A stretch of DNA of 64,000 nt from Silene conica (GCA_029255685.2 CM055318.2:3229001-3293000), one strand, 5' to 3'; counted from the first letter of the stretch, positions 13,117 to 26,009 are shown. Notes: generated by a model not told the origin, from the sequence alone. Program-made: numbers and translations.

Positions 13117-13710
13117 TCTATATAAATACAGTAACATTTTAAGCAATTTTGTGAAACCATGTCATCAAATAAGTTTTTTTAATTTTTATTTAAAACAATA
13201 AATGTGGAATCCGCGGCTAAGAAAATTCAATTAATTATTAAAAACCCGCCAATGTTATGTTTCGTATGTAAAATTTACGTTTATGTTTTGAACGTAAATA
13301 TTAATTCGTGACAAATAACGATTTATGAATAATGAATAATTTATATCAATTTTTTCTTTTCATATTTACGCGTAATAAAAATGTTACATTAATTTTAGAT
13401 TGGAAATCTAGAGATTTAACAAAGTTATATTTTTATTAGATAATTTATATATTGATTCTCTAACTTTACTATGTATTATATTTAACAAAATTACGTAATT
13501 TTAATAGATAATTAATAGCATCTCTAACTTTATTAGATATATATGGAACGTAATTATAAAAGTAAAAAAATCAATATTTATAACTTTATTGGATAATTTA
13601 TAAGCTATGGACGTTGAATATTATTAATATTTAAAAGTATAATTATGTGAAATTTTATTTTCGTAATTCATACCTTTAATCCTGTGCAATTTTGCACGGG
13701 TTAAAACTAA
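13117..13710 (+). mobile_element. Probable small Helitron
   Basis: The 3' side has a hairpin CCTGTGCAA/TTGCACGGG (13681-13700) followed by TTAAAACTAA, a CTRR-type end. A matching start TCTATATAAATAC follows AT at 13117. The base after the end is C rather than T, so the terminus may be mutated. Weaker case than the elements at 6375, 22130 and 26100. Confidence 0.5.
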
Positions 13711-15688
13711 CCGTAACGACAACATTATCTTAATAACTCAATCACGTTGTTGCAGATATTCCATAAATATTCGAAATAAAATATATAAAAAAAAACTTGA
13801 AAACCTCATATTGACATCATCTCTAGTAAGTGTAAATTTTCCACATCCAAAGAAAACGACAATTTAAAAAACAAATGTTTAAGGAATAAGTAAACAAAGT
13901 GAATTAACCTTGTTTTGTTTTGTGTTGATATATAAAAACAAGAAGACATATAAGTATATATGTAGGCATACAGATTGGAGAGGCTGACACAAAGAACATC
14001 TAGGGACGTGAGAAAGACGACATTTCCCTAAAGCAAACAACTTTGGAAACCCATTATATAAATTAAATTAAATTCCCAAATTATAATTCTCATAGCTGAT
14101 TTTCTGTATATAAAGTAAAGAATATTAATGCATGTAGATATAATTTTGATTAGAGCCTTGAGGACGTAATCGTGTTAAAATTTATGTGAAGATTTTTATC
14201 GTCCTACTGGCTATTGGTCCTCTCGACGCGATTTCAGGCTAAGTCGAATGATATATACTAAAAGAAAAACGTAATCAATGGAAAGATTCACGAAAATTAC
14301 TTATTATAATGACTTTAAGCTTATTGAATTATAGGTCTTTAGTTTAAAGTTTTAAGGTCTTATTGCAAAATACGCAACATTTGTATAGTCTTTAAGTTGA
14401 ACACGATTTAATAACTTAATAAGTCATAGAGATATTAGGTCAAGTTAAACGAGTCAAATTTAACTAACATAATTCTGATCATCTCAACTCCAAGATACTT
14501 AGCTCCCGCGATGATATTGCCTAGCCCTAATTTACATAAATACATCACATTTGACCTTAATAATCACAAACATCCAAGTAACAACAATATAATTCAACTT
14601 ATAACTCTACAACCAACTGTAACTAGTTTAATTCATAGATTATATAAATCAATTTTACCAAATACTATAATAATTCAATACAATAACCAGTTTAATTAAC
14701 TTATTAATAACCTGAACCAACTCGATCTCACCTATATTTACACACAAGTGTATGTACTTAATTAATAGAATTAGGAGTATAGATTATAGAAGCACCTCCC
14801 CGTAAGAGTAAGGACCATATTGCCTAGAAAAATAACCACAATAAAGTAAAAGTTTTCAGTCTATGTATTGAAGACTGGAAACACTACCCCACGCCAAGTC
14901 TCACACCCTTCTTCATATCATTCCCACACTCTTCACTCTTCACTCTTCACTCTTTGTTTCATCAAATCATATCCGGTTCTCGGGAGTCTCTTTTAAGGCG
15001 GTATTAATTTAAAATAAAAAAATATTACCATTTATAATAAAAAAATGACCATATAATGTAATTTAGGTTATAATTAACATTATATTTTCTAACAATAACT
15101 AATTATAATATTTTATCAGAAAATATTTACGTTTTATCATAAAATAGTTATATTTTTTCAGTCTTGATATTAGCGGAATATAATTTGATTTTTTCTAAAA
15201 ATAGTATGAAACTATATAATAGTTTACGCTTTATCTATAATAATTTCAGTTTATAAGAAAAATATTTACATTTTATCGTAAAATAGTCATATTTTATCCG
15301 TCTTAGTATCAGCTCGGGAGTCGGGACCACCGGTCTAAAGGGAGAATTTGCTTTTTTTCAAAAGATTAATCTAAAACTATATAATATGCATGTTTTGATC
15401 ATAACACCAAGTATTAATAGCTCCAACCCATCTCCACATGGTCTTAGCTCTTACAATTAAATCCCATCTCATTTTTCATAATATTATTAAACAAGTTAAG
15501 AGTAAACTCTTGCTTCTCTTTCTATCTCTAGAAACAATTCAAGTAGTAGTGTCATTAATACAAGAAAACATAAGCATAGAATAGAAGCAAGTTTATTCAT
15601 ATTGTTTGTCATTTTTGTGCATTCAAATTCTTGGAAATAGTGAGATTTTATATTTTTACTATTTTTATTGTTATATCTTCAATGAAAA
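13711..15688. other. Upstream region of the neprosin gene
   Basis: AT-rich DNA. At about 15104-15310 a 130-bp segment with AAATATTTAC(G/A)TTTTATC and AAATAGT(T/C)ATATTTT is duplicated. A TATATAATA at about 15377-15385 could be a TATA box, but it is 530 bp from the chosen ATG, so the leader would be long. From 15530 the sequence becomes purine- and CT-patterned like a transcribed leader. An ATG at 15682 opens a 7-codon frame ending at a TAG. Confidence 0.4.
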
Positions 15689-15913
15689 ATGGTGTTAGGT
15701 AGTGTATTTATATGGGAAAATCAAGAAAAAAACAATAAACAATTACAAGAAAAACAAGAAGAAGAACAAGAACAAGAAGAAGACTATCAATGTCAATGTA
15801 GAAGAAGTTTAAGAAGAAAAAGAAGAAAACAAGATCATCAATGTAGACAAGAAATGAAGGGAAAAATACAAAGGAATAACAACAAATATTATTGCATATA
15901 TTATTATAATAAA

Positions 15914-18900
15914 ATGGAATTTATTCATTTTATTGGGTTTTTATTATTAAAAATATTTTCTTCATCAACAATTGCTATATTATTCCTTCTTGTTACTTCT
16001 TCTTTGGTGTTTCAAGTTCATTCTTCTTTGGAATCCAACTTTGAAGACAAAGCAAATAACAATGATACTCAAAGTTTTAGACCAAATGATGAAGTTTACA
16101 AGTTAACAAGGATTAGAGAACATCTTAACAAGATCAATAGAAATCCTATCAAAACTATCCAAGTATGTATACTTTCCTTCCTTTTGATTACTTCCTTTAT
16201 TTATCGCGTTTCTGCGATCAGTCTTGTATGAGACAGTTTTACACGTGAAAACTCAACTTCTTTTATACTATACGTACTCCTTAGGTTTGGAGTAGTAATA
16301 ATCTCACCTGTAAAACTGTCTCATTTCTGCCTGGTTATTACATTATAACAACAGAAAATAATCCTTGTTGTTACATGTCTGAAATCTCACCTGTAAAACT
16401 GTCTCGTTATATCTTCCTGGTTATTTTACATTGCTAATGAAATTTTCTCAATGTAATAGAGTTTAGATGGAGATATTATAGATTGCATTCCAACACATGA
16501 ACAACTAGCATTTGAACATCCAATGCTAAGAGGCCAAAAACCATTGGTAAGTAATACTCATACTCAAATATTACTAATTAACTTACATTATGCTGACAAT
16601 TCATGTCAGCCGACCTTAAATCATTTTAACTTAAACCGTAATTGGTTTTACAGGATCCGCCACAACGACCAAAAGGGCACGAAAGAGTAGGAAGTAGTAA
16701 CATGTTTGAAGAAACATTTCAATTATGGCATTTAACAGGAGAAACATGTTCACCAGGAACCATTCCAATTAGAAGAACAAGTGAAGATGATATGTTGAGA
16801 GTTAGTTCTATTAATAGATTTGGTAGAAAACCAAGAAAATTTGTTAGAAGAGACTCCTCTGGTACTGACCATGAGGTAAATTTTCCTTTTTTTACCCTTT
16901 TTACTGCTTTATCAATTTACCCTCCTTATCTTTTTAAATAACTTTGACCAAAATATCGAAAAATTCTAAGGTACAACCGTATACTCTAAGTTTCTAACCA
17001 ATGAAAATGCGTCATTTTATTATTCTATTTAGATTATGTTTTCTTATTTTTCGAAAAATATTACTCATATCAATTTTAATTTTTATATTTTCATCGGTTG
17101 GGATGTACTGGACTAAGATTATCAATTTACCCTCCATATTTTTTTTAAATAACTTTGATCAAAATATCGGAAAATTCTAAGGTACAACCGTATACTCTAA
17201 ATGTTTAACCAATGAGAATGCGTCATTTTATTATTCCATTTAGATTATGTTTTCTTATTTTTCGAAAAATATTACTCAAATCAATTTTAATTTTTATATT
17301 TTCATTGGTCGGGATATACTGGACTAAGATTATCAATTTACCCTCCATATTTTCTTTAAATAACTTTAACCAAAATATCGGAAAATTCTAAGGTACAACC
17401 GTATGCTGTAAATCTCTAACCAATGAGAAGCGTCATTTTTATTAGTACTAGCTTGATTATGTTCTATTATTTTTCGAAAAATATTATCAATTTTTATATT
17501 TTTATTGGCTGAGACGTAGGATAACATGGTATAACCGACGAAGAAAAGGGATTGTAACATGTAAGTTCATCATTATGATCATAAGGTCTCATTTTTGTGC
17601 ACTCTAGACAAAGGGGTCAAAAGAAACTGAATAAAGCCAATTAAAGTTTTTGAAGTTGTCTCCTTTTTATAACAATGCAAATTAAAGTTTAAACCTTGTA
17701 ATTATAATGTTAGGATAAATGCCTCATTACATTGGTAATTTAACAAATTTATTTTTATTAACAAAACAAAAAATAGTTATTTCGTAATAGTTAGGGGTCG
17801 ATATAATCAGAAGGTTATTTTACTTTATTCAATCATACTGGTATCACAAAATTTATGTTTATTAACAAAGAAAATGCTACTTAGGTGTCGGTACGGTCAT
17901 TTTACTTTATTCGATCATATTTATATCACAAATCGTAAAATGGATGAATATTTCGCTTGGTCGGAAAGGGAGAAATATACATGAAAAATGATAAGAATAA
18001 ATGTATAGCAGAGAAGTTGGCAACAACTTAAAAGGACTGATTTTTATGACATAGAATGGAAATAAGAGAAAATTAATGGTACTAGTTGGTTGTTGTTGTT
18101 GTTATTGTTGTTTAAATTGTCAACATAATAAATGTTTATATATAGTGAGGTTGCTTCTTGTAGAAATTCACCAATTTCATACATTTCTTCATTTGATTTG
18201 GTTTGGTTTGTGTTCTTACATAGTTGTCAACCCACTCCATCCTATTTAATTTTCTTGATGACATTTTTCTGAATTTTAGTCATCATGTGCATGGTAATAA
18301 ATACTTTTATCTGAATCACAATAGAATCAATAGAATAAGACGGTTTTATATCATACTTCGTACTCTGTAAGTAATAAGACTGTCGTACATAATAATTGAT
18401 GTATCTGCATAAATAGAATTATACATTCAGATGTATATGAGTATCGTACAACTAATACAAATATAATTGAGTTTATATGTAATTTTTTTCGAGCTTTTAA
18501 CAATTTTTTCATGCACTATAATTTTTTATTGTTAAAATTAAAAACTTTGGATGATATATATATGTTATTTTTGAGTTTCAATATAATGTTTTGATTTACA
18601 ATTTTTTTTAAGACGCTCAGATTCTTTTCAATAAAGTTCGTCAAATATATGCAAAAGCTCAAATTATTTGTTATAAAGCTCGAATAATATACTACTAGAT
18701 GTATACATCTGGTTGTATAATCCTCCAATTAATGTATCTGAATATCTTTTGTGATCGACTTTTATATTGTTCATTGAATCATTTGAATTTTATAATAATG
18801 GTTTTTTTTACTTAGAGTACAAGTTATATAGGAAAAATGTATAATTGATTTTATTTCTTAGAATACAAGTTTTGAAATACTTGATTCTCTTTTACAATGT

Positions 18901-21900
18901 GTTGGTGTTTGTGAGCACTCCATGATTAAGCATGATACTTATTTGTACCAAAAATAAATGATTAAGCATGATACTTATAATTGGGAGACTCCATAATTTC
19001 GAGCTTGAAATATTTAATTTTCGAAACTAATTATAATTCTTGCATTGTAATTAGAAAGATCGAAATTTACCAAAATTTATAATTAACATATTCATAAATA
19101 TATGATTAAGATTCTAAGTTTAGTATACATAATTTGTTAGTTTTACAAATACCTTGTTAGCTAGTCATAAAAAGAGTGATTAGTAATATCTCATAAAACC
19201 GTTGCAAACGTAAAATAAATCAAAAAATGTTTTACATTTATTATTTTTCACTACTAATTAGAGATGGTTCAGTTCAAATTATCAATTTTAATATAAAAAA
19301 TAATAATTTCCTATAAATTTCACCCCCCCTAACCGTAAATTCTAGCTCCCCGCACAGTAGAGATCTATAGAGATCAGCTTCTTTTCCTCATTATATGAAA
19401 AGTCTCTCAATAACGATATTCAAAAACCGACTATTTTGAATTTTTGTGATTAATATATGGAATTAAATTGCAGCATGCAGTGGGATATGTAAGTGGGAAT
19501 CAATATTATGGAGCAAAGGCAAGCATAAATGTATGGTCACCCAAGGTAGCTAATCCCTATGAGTTCAGTTTATCACAAATGTGGGTCATTTCTGGTTCTT
19601 TTGGTGATGATCTTAACACTATTGAAGCTGGTTGGCAGGCATGTCTTTCCTACTACTCCCTCTTTTAATTCTTTTTTAATCACAAATTCTTTTTTAATTA
19701 GAATAACGGTATCCGTTTCAATTTAATACGGATTAAATAATACCTCGAATAAGACAAAAAAAAAAGTAAAATTACATTTGACCTATTTTAAATTTAAAAT
19801 GGATATGTCTGTTTTAAAAGAGACTAATTTTTTGATACTCCCTCCTGGCCTGCTTCTTTTTTAATGACAAATTCTTTTTTAATTAGAACTGCGGTATCCG
19901 TTTTAATTTAATACGGGTTAAATAATACTTCGATTAAGACAAAGAAAATTAAGTAGAATTACATTTGATCAATTTTAATATTAATATGAATATCTCCGTC
20001 TTAAAAGAGACTGATTGTTTTGATACTCCCTCCATTCCATGATATAAGTCGTTTTTTATTTTTTCAAAAAGAAATAAGAAAATATTAGGAAATGTTGTAT
20101 AATTAGTTTTATGTTATAAATGTTCGTTGAAAATTTGAAAGTTGAGTTTTTCACCGATAAAATTGCTTAAATTAACTTTATTTTGAGTTTTTTAGTGCTT
20201 TGGATGAAAACGCAAATTCTTATTTCAGACGGGTTGTTTTTCTATCTGAAATAAGACGGACTAATTGTAGCCATTTTTACAATAAAATGTTACCATTTTT
20301 TGTTAAAATATTACCATCATTTTCAGGGTAAAGAGTGACGAATTTGTGATATAGCATTTTGTTATTAAATAGTTAGATTTTATTAGAAAGATAATGACAT
20401 TTGGTCTGTCTTATTTTGGTTGGTTTGAAGCAAGAATTTCTGGAATGAAAATAACATTTATTACATAAAAAATGTAAAACAACTTATAAACTGAAAATTT
20501 TATTTTTTCCTAAATCGACTTATATTATGAAACAGACGGAGTATAATTCAATTAATTTTGAATCATTTTTATGTTTGTAAACATAAATATATAATTAGTA
20601 TCACTTGAAATCTTGCATGTTGTTTACATATATCAAATCAAATAAGTACCTAATTATCCCATTTTAAATGAATCTTCTTTAATTATAAGAGTAAACAAAA
20701 TTTGTACAAAGTTATTTTCACAAAAATGTAAATAAGACGATATCAGTATGCACCATACAACGATCTTACATAAAACCGAATAAAATGCTTTAGCTTAATC
20801 TATGAATAACCTAAAATAAGTGGTAGGAGTACGGTATATTCAGAAGTTATTATATTTATGTAATGTAGATGGATGAATTTATTGCTTTAACTACTCAACA
20901 CTCAAGTAGCTGACAAAATTAATTAGAGGACTGAAATTGAGGGAATTAATTAATAATATTGCTAATTACTTCATTTAATTCGATTATATAGGTCAGTCCA
21001 GAGCTTTATGGAGACAACTACCCTAGGTTCTTCACTTATTGGACTGTAAGTCAATCTCAAATCTCATCTTTTTTTTCTTGACGGAATTCGTCATGCTTAA
21101 TACCGTCTTAATTCTTAATTACAGACTTTTTAAATCTCATTTTAATTTTGTGTGGGAGCCGTCTTGAGTTGAAACAATGTTTAATAAGAATCGGTGATTT
21201 TTTATATGCTATTTTAGGAAAAAAATAATATTCAAAATATTACAAAATATTAGTTTTATGTTAAAACGGTGTTAAATAAAAATTGGTGATATTGATGTGC
21301 TATTTTAGTAAAAAATTAATATTCAAATAAGTTAAAATGTTGTTAAATAAGAATTGATGATATTTATATTCTATTTAAGAAAAAATAATATTTAAAATAT
21401 TACAAATATTAGTCTTAAAGTTAAAACCGTGTTAATTAAGAAGAATTGATGATTTTTATGTCCTATCTTAGAAAAAAATTAATATTCAAAATATGATCGA
21501 TCAAGGTTGAGAGTATAAATCTCTAGTTAAGCACGAATAATGATCAAGGTCGATATATATGATTATTAATTTTCGAATTGTCGGACTAGTACAATTCTTG
21601 TAAGATAATGCACTTAGTAATTAATACAGAGTAATTTCTTTTGAGACTGCTTCACATATTAATGTAAATATTTTAGCAAAGTTTTTAATATATGATCATT
21701 ATTAGGCATGTTTTGAAAAAAAAAATCATATAAGAACTAGTTAATAAAAACCAATTTATATTCCATTTTTTCATCAAATTCTTTGTCAAAATGTTTATTT
21801 TAATGATCAGCGTATGCCTAGTAATAAACACGTATAAAAAATACCGTTTATAATATTTAATACGAATTATTTATTTATTTAATTAATATGGCAGAGTGAT

Positions 21901-24900
21901 GCATATCAAGCAACAGGATGCTACAATTTGCTATGTTCAGGATTTGTTCAAACTAATAGTCGAATTGCAATTGGCGCAGCCATCTCTCCAACATCTTCCT
22001 ATAGTGGTGGACAATTTGATATCAGCTTGTTAATATGGAAGGTACGCATTTATTCGTCCTCGCTAAACAATGAAAAATAGAAAATTTTAACTAAAATTTA
22101 CGTAAATTTTTTAGTCTATTTAATAACACTAGTTTTAAACTCGTGCACAAAATGCACGGGTATAATTTTTCAAACACTGGTTGGTTATGCACAACAATTG
22201 TTGTTTTTTTTGTTCAAGATCGTCTTAGTTTAAGACGACTCTTACATATGATTAAAATAAAACTGGAAACGAAAAAAGTACTTACGAAATAAAACATAGG
22301 TAGAAACAAAAAGACGCCTATTAACATTTATTAATATTTATTAACTTACACGATGTTAAACAAAAAATACGATTAAAAATATACATTTATAATTTATTAA
22401 TTTCGTCAATTTTTTTTATATTTCCGACGTAATAGGGAACTATAAATATTGAATAATATTTTTTAGTTTTCCTATTTTAATCATTGAAAACTGATATTTT
22501 ATTTACTTTAACAAAATTAGACCCCCGTTAGTTAACGAATGAGTGCTATAAATTTATTCAATAAATCTTGCTTGCAAACGCTGTAAATTAAAACGAAGGG
22601 TGTTAATAATGACCAAGTATATGTTTACCAAATTAGCAAAAAGGAACGGAAAAAAAAAATTACTTTCTGACTATTTAATTATTTGACAATTTATTATTGT
22701 TGTAATTTTCTTTAATTTAGTAATATTAGTGATTAAAATGTAAACTTAAAGATAATGGTTGATAGTTTGGAAATAAAAACTTGATATTAAGTGGTGGGGC
22801 TTATATGGAAGAAGTTAATTATCTTTTTTAAAAATTGAGAGCCCATAGAATTTCTCTAAATTCAACTCCTTTTATAGATAAGAGATTACTTATTCGTTCC
22901 GGTCATCTGAACGTTTTCATTACTTAATCGTAAGTCCTGTTTAATTCCACCGCACTTAGAAAACATAACTTCATCCCATCGGCCATCGGCCCCAGGGACG
23001 AACCCAAAATTGAATGTCTGGCATTCGTCCATCGCCCATCGGCCGTCGATCTATTTTTAGAAACTTTCCTTTAGAGAAACAACATAAAATCTAGTAGTGA
23101 AACTATTATCTCGCTTAAAATTGCATGGCATGCGTGCACTATATTTGTAGCGTAGTTGTTAGATATTCATTCATTTCAATTTGTCATTGTTCCATATGCA
23201 TGCTTTTTTATTTTTACAACTTTGTAAGATTCTATTCTCTTTTTCTATTCTTTCAGTAACTTTTTTTACAATTCATTTTTACTTTTTACGTACAAAAAAA
23301 CATAAAGTAATAAAACAAAAGAAATTACGTGTACTTGAAGTGTCAAGGATATATTTAGTATAAGAGTTAAATTTGGTTGAAATTGGTCATTTGTGAAAAA
23401 AATTGCCATTTTTTTTGTTTAATGTCGTCCGGAACGAGGGATTAGCAAGGCCGGTTGTCCTTTTTAGACGATAAATTTTGACATTTTTTAATTACAAATT
23501 TTGAGTATTTTTTTCCTAGTTATCATTTCACCCTCTCCCCATTAAAATTTTCAATCATACATTTACCCCTATAATTTTAAATCGTGATTTCAATACTGAT
23601 TTTACGATTCCGTGCCAAATTATTAGGAGTATTATATAATTTTAAAGAGATATTCACTTCTCTCTTCAATATATTTAACAATATATAACTAAATATATTA
23701 AAATGCATACTCATATTAAAGTTATACTCGTAAACAGTTTTATGTGTAATTTTTAAAATTTTCAGCCAATATATTTTGTAGAAATTAAATTCAAATTCTC
23801 ACCTCGTAAAATGAAAACGTCAATTATTTTAAAACGGTGGGAGTAACATAGTAAAAATAACACAATTTTTTACTTGTTACGGTAATAAGTAAAATAACTT
23901 GTGACAAACTGACAACTCACCCGATTTAAATAACGTTAAAAATGAAAAAGAGAAAAAAAAACGTATTACAAGTTTGTGACCGTTAGAAGGTGGATTTGTT
24001 GTAGAAATAAAGTCTTGAACAGCAAAGCTAATAAAGGTTGCTTGTTAGAAGGAGTAATGCATGCATGGTACTCCACATTGGTACAACTAAATTAAATTGC
24101 CGTAAATTGTACAAATGTTTAGGTATGGAATTAAATTATTTACGTTTCCTGAAAATCAACCAAATATGCTTAAAAATAAATAATTTAACCTAATTTCTAA
24201 CGTGATATAGTAAACGGTAAGTCTTGTTGAAGACGGGCATATCCGTCACAAGCTGAATAATGATCAACTAATACCCGAGTTAATAGATAGGACAAAAACA
24301 AATTGCATAGCGAGTCGCATAATACTTTTGTCTTATCTAACCATTTGTGACCTATCTTCAGCTTTTGACGGATATATCCGACTTCGATTAGAATTTGTGT
24401 ATAGTAAAATAGTCTGTAAATTTTATAAAATATTAGCTTAGTTCGAGGTTAATTATTTTATTTTACCGTTGAGTAATCCTATAAGTCTAAGCAACTTTGT
24501 CTGCACGGCTCAATCAATCTCTATTGTCTCCCACCAACTTTGCTTTGTTATTGATACCATGCACATGATGGGTTAATGCTTATTAATTAAGCATTAGTAA
24601 TAATTATGTAAGACGATTTTACGAGACGGTTTTACATTATAATGAATCACTTTTTTCATAAAGTAGATCGTTATATGGTGTGAGACCGTCTTAATCTATA
24701 ATTTGTGATTCAGCATAAAACTTCAGAATTCCATAATTATTTCCCTCTATTTTTCAATTTTATTTATTATTCATGTTAGCCGACCTTTAACCGACTAAGG
24801 CTACTTTGTTGTTGTTGTGTTTTTTCCTTTTTTTTTGTGACGAGCGTTTAATGCCCGGATCCATGCATTTCCGCACCACCATATGGACCATATTAACCAC

Positions 24901-24971
24901 CAGACTACCACTGGACTAACACCCACTTGGTTAAAACAAAAAAAACGCTAGAAGGAGGGCTTGAACCTCCA

Positions 24972-25002
<31 letters not shown>

Positions 25003-25464
25003 AACTGAGCTATTCCAGCTTTTGTTTATTGTTGTTGTTCATGGTAATTAAATTTCTAAACAAAGATTGTGTCATATTTATTGTAGGATCCGAAACATGG
25101 AAACTGGTGGTTAGAATTTGGATCCGGGATCCTAGTCGGATACTGGCCCTCATATTTGTTCACACACTTACGTGACCACGCAAGTATGATTCAATTTGGA
25201 GGTGAAATCGTAAATTCAAGAGACAGTGGCTTTCATACATCGACACAAATGGGAAGCGGTCATTTTTCGAGAGAAGGGTTCGGAAAAGCCTCATATTTTC
25301 GAAATTTACAAGTAGTAGATTGGGGTAATAGCTTAATTCCATTGTCTAATCTCAAAGTTTTGGCTGATCATCCAAATTGTTACGATATTAGGGGCGGAAT
25401 TAATAACGTTTGGGGTAATTATTTTTACTACGGCGGGCCGGGTCGAAATGTTAGATGCCCTTAG
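15914..25464 (+). CDS. Neprosin-domain protein (putative secreted glutamic peptidase), 7 exons
   Basis: Exons 15914-16162, 16460-16546, 16654-16875, 19474-19638, 20992-21045, 21895-22041, 25087-25464; every junction is at a codon boundary; 433 aa. A hydrophobic segment (residues about 5-37) is a signal peptide or anchor. It is followed by the neprosin activation region (SLDGDIIDCIPTHEQLAF, HPMLRGQKP) and the C-terminal catalytic domain (HAVGYVSG, GCYNLLCSGFVQ, WWLEFGSGILVGYWP). The two glutamates known to be catalytic in Nepenthes neprosin correspond by position to Glu237 (IEAGWQ) and Glu348 (FGGE). Proline-directed peptidase activity is inferred from the family. Intron 4 starts with GC, not GT. 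An in-frame ATG at 15689 would add 75 Glu/Gln/Arg-rich residues before the hydrophobic segment, so I prefer 15914. Intron 6 (3 kb) holds a Helitron, a SINE and an antisense tRNA gene. Confidence 0.93.
16911..17540. repeat. Threefold tandem repeat, period about 210 bp (neprosin intron 3)
   Basis: Three units starting at 16911, 17121 and 17332 each begin ATCAATTTACCCTCC and contain AAATATCG(G)AAAATTC, AAGGTACAACCGTAT, CCAATGA and TTTTTCGAAAAATAT. Units 2 and 3 are closest to each other. The unit begins inside intron 3, 35 bp after exon 3. Confidence 0.85.
18415..18724. mobile_element. MITE of the 'ATTATACAACCAGATGTAT' family, copy 1
   Basis: About 310 bp in neprosin intron 3. The left end AGAATTATACATTCAGATG is the inverted counterpart of the right end ACATCTGGTTGTATAATCCT. 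The interior has poorly conserved AT-rich sequence with TCGAGCTTT and TTTACAATTTTTTT blocks shared with copies at 34097-34390 and 38297-38901. The superfamily is unknown. Confidence 0.65.
19652..20025. repeat. Tandem duplication, period about 188 bp (neprosin intron 4)
   Basis: Two diverged units share ACAAATTCTTTTTTAATTAGAA, GGTATCCGTTT, TTTAATACGG(A/G)TTAAATAATAC and AAAAGAGACT, and each ends with GATACTCCCTCC. The second unit runs straight into the Stowaway element at 20026. Confidence 0.7.
20026..20541. mobile_element. Stowaway-type MITE (neprosin intron 4)
   Basis: 516 bp flanked by TA. The left end is CTCCCTCCATTCCATGATAT and the right end, reverse-complemented, is CTCCGTCTGTTTCATAATAT, the Tc1/mariner Stowaway signature. 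Its centre carries ATTTCAGAC...CTGAAATAAGACGGA, shared with 50052-50290 in the second TAR gene. Confidence 0.8.
22130..22878 (-). mobile_element. Non-autonomous Helitron (neprosin intron 6)
   Basis: Read on the minus strand it starts TCTATAAAAGGAGTTG after an A (22878) and ends with hairpin CCCGTGCA/TGCACGAG, then TTTAAAACTAG followed by T. 749 bp, no coding capacity. Much of the body (about 22200-22865) is homologous to 36545-37165, a second copy in the same orientation. Confidence 0.8.
24225..24398. mobile_element. Palindromic 'GACGGATA' MITE
   Basis: The left arm GAAGACGGGCATATCCGTC and right arm GACGGATATATCCGACTTC form inverted repeats around a central AATAGATAGGACAAA region. A related element lies at 56516-56702 and fragments at 4437, 6233 and 42000. 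A further small palindrome (24609-24694, TAAGACGATTTTACGAGACG/GAGACCGTCTTA) follows. Confidence 0.5.
24828..24931 (-). mobile_element. tRNA-derived SINE, copy A (internally deleted)
   Basis: On the minus strand: ACCAAGTGGGTGTTAGTCC head with box-A-like TTAGTCCAGTGGTA, then a jump directly to TATGGTCCATATGGTGGTGC and a tail GTCACAAAAAAAAA. Compared with copies B-D about 95 bp, including box B, is missing. Its head begins 14 bp beyond the end of the antisense tRNA-Asn gene, on the same strand. Confidence 0.8.
24946..25019 (-). tRNA. tRNA-Asn (GUU), antisense within neprosin intron 6
   Basis: Complete 74-nt tRNA on the minus strand, identical to the tRNA at 4650-4723 except for one base in the variable loop (T instead of C). 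All stems are intact. A long T-run (AAAACAAAAAAAA on the plus strand) follows its 3' end as a Pol III terminator. The gene lies 67 bp before exon 7 of the neprosin gene, in opposite orientation, so Pol II and Pol III transcription units overlap convergently. Confidence 0.97.
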
Positions 25465-25764
25465 GCCCAAGCATAAGCCCAATAGGCTCTATAGGGAAAA
25501 AAAATGAAACTTTTTGTATATCTTTGTTTTCGTTTTGAGGTCGAGGGTTCGATCTCAAAATTGTTTACGGGTTTTGGTGATTTTTATAGTTTTTTTTTAT
25601 ATTTGTTTTTTAGTCTAACATGTGATGAATTAATCACGTTTTTTATTAGGAAGCATTGGTGTAAATTTTTGTCGAGAAAAGAAAATGAATATAGTATGGC
25701 TTGTAAGCTTCTTATTTTTATTCTTTTAGTTCTTTTATTTTTTCAGCTTTGCCTTAATTTAATA
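25465..25764. other. Neprosin 3' flank
   Basis: Transcribed 3' UTR is likely near 25465-25700 but no clear poly(A) signal was fixed. T-rich sequence with chance open frames. Confidence 0.35.
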
Positions 25765-26009
25765 CTTCCTCTGTCTCAAATGATTCTTTACCTACACTAT
25801 TCACAAGTTAGGAGAATCTGTAATATTTTCGACTATCTATAAGAGAAAACATTGTCATGTGGGATTTTGTTTGGTTCGTCTTTGTGAATATATTAAGAAT
25901 ATCAATTTTTTTATAATTTTTATAATGCAAAATGAAAGATACTGATGATTTAAAATACACCTCGACAAATGTGAAAAGTATACGTAAAGAATCTGTTGAG
26001 ATGGAGGGG
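25765..26009. mobile_element. Stowaway-type MITE, 245 bp
   Basis: TA-flanked. Left end CTTCCTCTGTCTCAAATGAT, right end reverse-complemented CCCCTCCATCTCAACAGAT, both followed by TCTTTAC. No coding capacity. Confidence 0.8.

Noticed and set aside
15689-15913. Upstream ATG as the neprosin start
   Set aside because: It would place 75 charged low-complexity residues before the signal peptide; retained only as an alternative.
24927-25175. 82-codon frame overlapping the antisense tRNA
   Set aside because: It is a read-through of tRNA complement, intron and exon 7 in a wrong frame.
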